From assembly GCA_963837715.1 (NCBI GenBank), contig CAWIOF010000002.1, positions 1,984,001-2,048,000 of the forward strand: a stretch of 64,000 nucleotides of DNA, given 5' to 3'. The translations under genes were made by a program, and so were the position numbers. The notes beneath the pieces are model-generated. The model ran no database searches and was not told the origin of the DNA. It saw nothing but the letters and a program-made list of their open reading frames with translations. Positions 59,602-64,000 of this stretch are shown here, piece after piece. The number at the start of each line of letters is the position of its first letter. Positions within the stretch are counted from its first letter, which is position 1. Source of the DNA: JANYLB01 sp963837715 (lineage in GTDB: Bacteria; Actinomycetota; Acidimicrobiia; IMCC26256; JANYLB01).

Positions 59602-60156
59602 TCACACCGGCGCGAGTGGAGCGGGTACCCCGGGGGGAGCGCCGACCAGGATCGAGTCGTCCACCGCCACCGTTCCCCCGAGGACGACGACACCCATCAC
59701 GCCCGCCCGGCGGGTCAGCCGGCCGTCGGGCGCGCGCTCGAGCACTGCGCCCATCAGCCCGGGCCGGAACCCGTCGAGTTGTGAGCACGGGTTGCGCAAT
59801 CCCGTGATCACGACGAGCGCGTCGGAGCCGATCCGCAGCGTCGTCCCGGTCGGGAGCGCGAGGAGATCGACGCCCCGGGTCGTGATGTTCTCGCCCATGT
59901 CGCCCGGGCCGACGTCGAAGCCTGCAGCCTGGAGCTCGCTGTGCAGTTCGCTCGCGATGAGATGGACCTGGCGGAGGTTCGGCTGCAACGGATCGGCCGC
60001 GACCCGTGACCGGTGCCGAACCGTCGCGCCACAGTGCGCGTCGCCCTCGACGCCGAGGCCCGCGAGCAACGTGAGCACGCCCTCGGGTGCCTTGCCGAGG
60101 CCGTGGCCAGGGTCGCGGTGCAGGGCGACGACGGTCGCGGTGCCATCAGTGGTCAT
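59602..60156 (-). CDS. MOSC domain protein
   Basis: About 184 residues. GLGVEGDAHCGATVRHRSRV, GDMGENITTRGVDLLALPTG and GLRNPCSQLDGFRPG are the MOSC core, with the Cys (RNPCSQLD) that binds Moco sulfur. MOSC proteins carry molybdenum-cofactor sulfur or reduce N-hydroxylated compounds. No N-terminal ferredoxin-like domain is present, so it is a stand-alone YiiM-like type. ATG 60156 is preferred over a longer frame to 60213. It is divergent from the methyltransferase gene. Confidence 0.87.
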   Translation of the reverse strand: MTTDGTATVVALHRDPGHGLGKAPEGVLTLLAGLGVEGDAHCGATVRHRSRVAADPLQPNLRQVHLIASELHSELQAAGFDVGPGDMGENITTRGVDLLALPTGTTLRIGSDALVVITGLRNPCSQLDGFRPGLMGAVLERAPDGRLTRRAGVMGVVVLGGTVAVDDSILVGAPPGVPAPLAPV

Positions 60157-60272
60157 GCTCCATCTTCGCCGAGTGACTCCCGGTGCCGTTGCGAGTTTTC
60201 GGCCTGCTGGCACGGCCGCACCGGCCGTGTGAAGCTCTGGTCTCGGGTTCGACGCCGACGCGGGAGGAGATC

Positions 60273-60890
60273 ATGGGCTTCTACGGCGAGCAGGTCGTTC
60301 CCCGCATCGTGAACGTGGCGTGTGGGATGAAGGCGATGACGCCGTTGCGTCGGCGCGCCTGCTCGGGCCTGACCGGCGAGGTCGTGGAGCTCGGCTTCGG
60401 CTCGGGGCTCAACGTCCCGTTCTATCCGCCTGCCGTCACCAAGGTGTTCGCGGTCGAGCCCGCCGACCTGGGCTGGAAGCTCGCCGGTGCGCGCCTCGCG
60501 GCGTCGCCGACTCCCGTCGAACGAGCGGGCCTCGACGGCCAGTCGCTGCCGTTCCCCGACGACCGCTTCGACACGGCGCTGTCGACCTGGACGCTGTGCA
60601 CGATCCCCGACGTCGCCACCGCGCTGCGCGAGGTGCGGCGGGTCCTGAAGCCCGGCGGCACGTTCCACTTCGTGGAGCACGGCCTCGCACCCGACGAGCC
60701 GGTTCGGGTCTGGCAGCGACGCATCGAACCGCTGCAGAAGCGGATGTGCGGCGGCTGCCACCTGACCCGCCCGATCGTCGGCCTCGTCACCGACGCAGGG
60801 TTCACCATCAACGAGCTCGACGTCTTCTACGAGCAAGGTGCGCCGAAGTTCGAAGGCGCCGAATCGCTCGGGATCGCGGTCTCCCCCTGA
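60273..60890 (+). CDS. Class I SAM methyltransferase, UbiE/METTL7-like
   Basis: A 205-residue methyltransferase. VVELGFGSGLNVPFYP is motif I, TKVFAVEPADLG the acidic loop, and FDTALSTWTLCTIPDVATAL motif IV; the end LTRPIVGLVTDAGF matches small membrane-associated methyltransferases. GGAGGAGATC precedes ATG 60273 perfectly. The acceptor may be a lipid or thiol. The next gene begins 70 bases downstream. Confidence 0.85.
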   Translation: MGFYGEQVVPRIVNVACGMKAMTPLRRRACSGLTGEVVELGFGSGLNVPFYPPAVTKVFAVEPADLGWKLAGARLAASPTPVERAGLDGQSLPFPDDRFDTALSTWTLCTIPDVATALREVRRVLKPGGTFHFVEHGLAPDEPVRVWQRRIEPLQKRMCGGCHLTRPIVGLVTDAGFTINELDVFYEQGAPKFEGAESLGIAVSP

Positions 60891-60959
60891 CCGTGGACAT
60901 CAGGGCCGAGCGGAGTCGGCCATCAGCGAGGAAACCCCGTCACCCGAGGATGCCCGAGG

Positions 60960-61556
60960 GTGAGCCCGTGCCGATCGCGAGCTCTCTATGGTCGTGCCGG
61001 TCGGGTCGATGGCTCGGCGATTGGAGCATCCATCATCTTCAACGAACCAAGATCCCCGGCCCCCGGCGCCGACGAACGGGAGATGCTCCTCGGGTTCATT
61101 CGCTGGCAGCGCGAGCAGGTCGTAGCAACCGCGAGCGGCTTGACCGAAGAAGAGCTCCGATGGACGCCAGGCGACCGCCTGCTCCCCATCATCGGCGTCG
61201 TCAACCATCTCGCGCGCATGGAGTGGCGGTGGATCGAGGGCCGCTACCTCGGGTCAGAGTTCCCCGCGCGTCATGAGGAGTTCACGCTCGACGCCGCGGT
61301 GACAGGACCTACGGTCATCGCGACCTACGGGCGTCAGGCACAGCGAACCGAATCCATCGTGCGCGACGCCCCATCCCTCGACGTTCCTTGCCTCGGCGAC
61401 GAAGGCGGGCGAGGCGCGGCGCATGCTCTGCTCGGATTCCCGACGCCGGTCGATCTCCGTTGGGTGCTGCTTCATGTACTCGAGGAGACGGCACACCACG
61501 CTGGTCACGCAGATTCGACACGCGAGATGCTCGACGGCACGAAGATGCGTGGGTAG
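60960..61556 (+). CDS. DinB/DUF664 family protein (first copy)
   Basis: Up to 198 residues. GVVNHLARMEWRWIEGRYLG gives the first metal His and LLHVLEETAHHAGHADSTRE the second and third, the triad of the DinB four-helix fold used by thiol S-transferases such as mycothiol-dependent enzymes. The start is uncertain: the first 30 residues from GTG 60960 are low-complexity and the domain begins near DEREMLLGF. It is convergent with a second, different DinB gene. Confidence 0.78.
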   Translation: MSPCRSRALYGRAGRVDGSAIGASIIFNEPRSPAPGADEREMLLGFIRWQREQVVATASGLTEEELRWTPGDRLLPIIGVVNHLARMEWRWIEGRYLGSEFPARHEEFTLDAAVTGPTVIATYGRQAQRTESIVRDAPSLDVPCLGDEGGRGAAHALLGFPTPVDLRWVLLHVLEETAHHAGHADSTREMLDGTKMRG

Positions 61557-61626
61557 TCACCGGTCCCGGTCTGTCCGGCCGGAGATTCCACGGTCCCGCA
61601 CCGCCGATAGGCAAGTACGCGCCCGC

Positions 61627-62226
61627 CTATTGGTTGCCCGACCACCAGCTCGGATCTGCAGTGGGCGGAGGCGGAGGACGGCTGAGCGCGTGTCCGCGGC
61701 GGAGATCACGCAGTACACCGATCTCGGCGATGTGATGGACGTGCTCGGTCAACATGGTCGTGACGAGGCGCACGAGCGGCACCGATTCGCCCCAGTGTGC
61801 GGGCCGGGGCTCGAACGCCGACTCGGCGCTGAGTCCGTCGACGGCCTCGATGAATTCGTCCTGTGCTCCGTACAGCCAGGCCAGCCCTGCGCTGCGGTCA
61901 CCCGGTACGTCGACGTCGTTGAGGTCCGGCCGCGCATCGCCGAAGGCAAATTGCCGGTAGATATCCGTCCAGGCCGCGAGGTGAATGACACGCCACGCGA
62001 TCGTGGTCGTCGGGAGCGGGTCGGGCGGCGGCCACGCGTCTTCACACACGAACTCGCCGGAACCCCAACCACGAACGGATGGGTCGCGCCTCCGAACGGA
62101 CCAACAGTGTGGCACCGGTTCCCAGAAGTACTCGTCGTCCGTGAGGTTCTCGAGCGCCCTGCGCGCAGTGAGCCACGCGTGCCGCAGCTGAACCTTGAGC
62201 ACGTCGGCGGCAGACGGCAACGACAC
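61627..62226 (-). CDS. DinB-like family protein (second copy)
   Basis: About 199 residues. ADVLKVQLRHAWLTARRALE opens the fold, IAWRVIHLAAWTDIYRQFAF contains the first His and MLTEHVHHIAEIGVLRDL the other two. It resembles the larger DinB_2 type seen in Actinobacteria. GTG 62226 is chosen; longer frames to 62397 run antisense to the LLM gene. Only 70 bases separate it from the convergent first copy. Confidence 0.78.
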   Translation of the reverse strand: MSLPSAADVLKVQLRHAWLTARRALENLTDDEYFWEPVPHCWSVRRRDPSVRGWGSGEFVCEDAWPPPDPLPTTTIAWRVIHLAAWTDIYRQFAFGDARPDLNDVDVPGDRSAGLAWLYGAQDEFIEAVDGLSAESAFEPRPAHWGESVPLVRLVTTMLTEHVHHIAEIGVLRDLRRGHALSRPPPPPTADPSWWSGNQ

Positions 62227-62261
62227 ACCGCAACAGTAAGTCGATTCTGGCGCGGCCGACG

Positions 62262-63197
62262 CTAGGTCCCGGCGAGTCGTTCGATGACGGGCGTGATTGC
62301 CGGTAGGGCGCTCGCGGGAACGGTCCAGTACGAGACACCCCAGCGCTCGCGATGGCGTTCGAGCTGGGCGCAGATCTCCCCGATTGATCCGACCCACACG
62401 TGCGGCGATCGCAACAACTCCTCGGGAGTGAGCCCGACGCGATCTGAGATTCTCGTGGCCGTCGTTTTCGGGTCCGACGTGACGACAACCGGGGACGCGA
62501 CCATCTGCAACTCGAGGTCACCCACTCGTTCCTTCGCCGCGACACGGATCCAGCCAAGTTGCTCGTCGACCGCCGCCGCGACGGACTGGCGGGGCGGAAG
62601 ATGTCCGAGTCGTCTCGAGCTGAGGCTGGGAGCGATCCCGACAATGTCGGCCTCGCGCGCGGCAAACGACAACAGGCGCCTACCGGCGCCGCCTATGAGA
62701 AGCGGCGGGTGCGGGCGTTGGGTCGGCTTCGGCCGCCCGTCGAGCTCGTGCACGTGGTAGTGGCGTCCCACGAACGTGAACTGTCCGTCAGAAAACAGTC
62801 CCTTCATGACCGCGACTGCCTCGCACAGGCGATCGACACGCACCGATGCTCGATCGAATTCGATGCCGACCTTCTCGTACTCGGGGGTGAGCCAGCCCGC
62901 GCCGATTCCCCAGTCGACTCGCCCGCCCGAGAGCACATCCAAGGTCGCGAGTTCCTTGGCGTACATCACCGGATGTCGGTAGTCGTTGCACGCGACGAGG
63001 GCTCCAACCCGCACCGCCGTGGTGGCTTCGATTGCGGCGCCAAGCGCGGGGATCAACGCGAACTGGTTGCCGAAGTGGTCCGAGACGACGAGATTCCCGA
63101 AGCCGGCGTCCTCGACGCGGCGGCACAGGGAACGCCAGTCCTCTCGATCGCCCGCGAGGTCGGCCGTGACACCGAAGCGGAATGGGCGGCTATTCAT
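62262..63197 (-). CDS. LLM-class (F420-dependent type) oxidoreductase
   Basis: A 311-residue luciferase-like monooxygenase fold. FRFGVTADLAGDREDWRSLC opens, then VVSDHFGNQFALIPALGAAI, LDVLSGGRVDWGIGAGWLTP and HPPLLIGGAGRRLLSFAARE. These motifs match the subfamily once labelled TIGR03621 (MSMEG_2516-like), predicted to use coenzyme F420. The substrate is unknown. ATG 63197 puts the barrel near the N-terminus. It lies 35 bases upstream of the DinB gene on the same strand. Confidence 0.87.
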   Translation of the reverse strand: MNSRPFRFGVTADLAGDREDWRSLCRRVEDAGFGNLVVSDHFGNQFALIPALGAAIEATTAVRVGALVACNDYRHPVMYAKELATLDVLSGGRVDWGIGAGWLTPEYEKVGIEFDRASVRVDRLCEAVAVMKGLFSDGQFTFVGRHYHVHELDGRPKPTQRPHPPLLIGGAGRRLLSFAAREADIVGIAPSLSSRRLGHLPPRQSVAAAVDEQLGWIRVAAKERVGDLELQMVASPVVVTSDPKTTATRISDRVGLTPEELLRSPHVWVGSIGEICAQLERHRERWGVSYWTVPASALPAITPVIERLAGT

Positions 63198-63309
63198 CGT
63201 GTCGTACGAGATGGGGACACTGGGCGATGGCATGAAGAACGGGGATCGCCTCATTCGGCATGGTTTCATGATGGCCTGTCCGCGACGCAGCCGAACGACG
63301 AAGCAGGGA

Positions 63310-63325
63310 GGCCCCCGGAGGGGCC
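63310..63325 (-). terminator. Hairpin after the P-loop kinase gene
   Basis: GGCCCC (63310-63315) and GGGGCC (63320-63325) form a perfect 6-base-pair stem with a CGGA loop, starting seven bases after the kinase stop on the minus strand. No T run follows. Confidence 0.45.
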
Positions 63326-63331
63326 ATTCGC

Positions 63332-63859
63332 CTAAGTGAGAGACACATGGACCTGCCGAGCGAGAGCGGCGAGATCGACGGGCTGATCGGTCCGCACGTC
63401 GATGACGGGCCATGGACCATCGATCGGCTCGGCCCGCTCGCCGGACCACAGATCCTCGTCGAGGCGCACCAGGTCGAAGTGCCCTGGATGCCGATCCGCG
63501 GCGCGGGCGCGCACGCGGTCTCGCGCGACCGCTTCGTCACAACGACAGAAGACCTCACAGCAAGGCGCAGGGAGCCGCCTGAGGTCGTCGAGCACCAGGC
63601 TCCGCTGCCACGTGCTCTCGAGCACGCCTCGACCGTTCTCGATCGCAATGTCGAGGAGCGCGGCGACCGATGCTGCACCGAGCAGACGAGACGTCGTCGG
63701 GTCCTTCGCGCCGAGCGTCGTCATGAGCGCTTCTTTGATCGTGTCCTTGGAGAACAGTGGCAAGCGCAGCTCCGCCGCGAGTCCGCGAGCCACGCTGGTC
63801 TTCCCACTCCCCGGTGGCCCCGAGACGACGACGTACACCTGACCGACACCATCCTGCAT
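63332..63859 (-). CDS. AAA/zeta-toxin-like P-loop kinase
   Basis: A 175-residue P-loop protein. Walker A is VVSGPPGSGKTSVARGLA at about 12-29, followed by FSKDTIKEALMTTLG, GRGVLESTWQRSLVLDDL and CRCDEAVARDRVRARAADRH (LID-like Arg). It resembles small-molecule kinases such as chloramphenicol or gluconate kinase-like AAA proteins; substrate unknown. The start at 63859 is uncertain. Bases 63860-64000 at the window end hold nothing I can call. Confidence 0.77.
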   Translation of the reverse strand: MQDGVGQVYVVVSGPPGSGKTSVARGLAAELRLPLFSKDTIKEALMTTLGAKDPTTSRLLGAASVAALLDIAIENGRGVLESTWQRSLVLDDLRRLPAPCCEVFCRCDEAVARDRVRARAADRHPGHFDLVRLDEDLWSGERAEPIDGPWPVIDVRTDQPVDLAALARQVHVSLT

Positions 63860-64000
63860 CCAGCAGATCCTGCATCACGAGGCACTCCGAGTGCGCAGGT
63901 CTTGTGACCAAGCGGTGACCACACCGCCGAAGGCGGAACCCTCCGTCGCAGACCGAAGGACCTGGACGCGCCGGTCGCGTTCGTGGGGCCGGATGGGATC

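Noticed and set aside
57390..59807. Plus-strand frame of 805 codons over the Rieske-TPP gene
   Set aside because: Antisense frame; the opposing gene has complete catalytic motifs.
1..64000. CRISPR arrays, insertion sequences, prophage or origin
   Set aside because: No regularly spaced repeats, transposase, integrase, phage structural motifs or DnaA-box cluster were seen.

Overview
The window is a GC-rich bacterial chromosome segment. It is most likely from an actinobacterium, probably Acidimicrobiia-like. The evidence is a WhiB7-type regulator with its leader, a DUF6777 protein, an F420-type luciferase-like oxidoreductase, a bc1-caa3 respiratory operon, many GTG/TTG starts and pervasive 4-base ATGA/GTGA gene overlaps. 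The assignment is an inference from gene content. No rRNA, CRISPR array, insertion sequence, phage or replication origin was seen. One tRNA-Val(UAC) is present at 36.2 kb.

Layout. (1) 1-9.2 kb is a stress-signalling and envelope-lipid region. It has an RsbU-type phosphatase, an RsbW-type kinase and an RsbV-type antagonist. Next comes a tightly overlapping PAP2 / lipid kinase / YihY / PLD operon, divergent from a second PAP2 gene across a palindromic GTTT...AAAC promoter element. A dead PLD fragment sits beside the phosphatase gene. (2) 9.3-23.4 kb (minus) is one apparent operon: a TPP-dependent oxidase/decarboxylase, an enolase-superfamily enzyme and a large FAD/Fe-S 2-hydroxyacid dehydrogenase, followed by qcrC-qcrA-ctaC-ctaD-ctaE-unknown-ctaG-qcrB. 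The first three genes could feed electrons or substrates to the bc1-caa3 chain. (3) 23.5-36 kb is an accessory stretch of ion and solute transport genes (DUF421, CDF, Na+/H+ antiporter, CaxA, APC) and DUF6328. It also holds an inverted copy of the divergent PAP2 pair, a broken ParB-like gene, a dead corA, a HspR-like regulator, a 25-residue membrane peptide, a second RsbV-like protein and a toxin-antitoxin remnant beside the tRNA. (4) 36.4-37.1 kb holds whiB7 with an upstream leader ORF and hairpin. (5) 37.1-46.8 kb (minus) is a long gene train: pterin dehydratase, NTF2-like protein, mobA, fdhD, a frameshifted YdeP-type molybdoenzyme, two inositol-phosphatase-like proteins, a PIG-V-like mannosyltransferase, a GT2-YdjC fusion and a methyltransferase. 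(6) 46.9-64 kb holds a cyclase/AAA/TPR signalling giant, YczE, RidA and a Zur-box-controlled znuACB operon. It continues with an S1P-lyase-like PLP enzyme, a frameshifted conserved gene, an orphan zinc-finger anti-sigma-like protein, DoxX, a Rieske-TPP fusion enzyme, MOSC, a methyltransferase, two DinB proteins, an F420-type oxidoreductase and a P-loop kinase.

The most coherent story is a stress regulon. The Rsb partner-switching proteins have no sigma gene in the window. Several membrane and lipid genes carry GTTT-N15/16-GGGTA-like (sigma-B/F type) promoters, some apparently driving leaderless messages. Three genes are broken by what looks like a single extra base in a GCGC tract, which could be real decay or assembly error.
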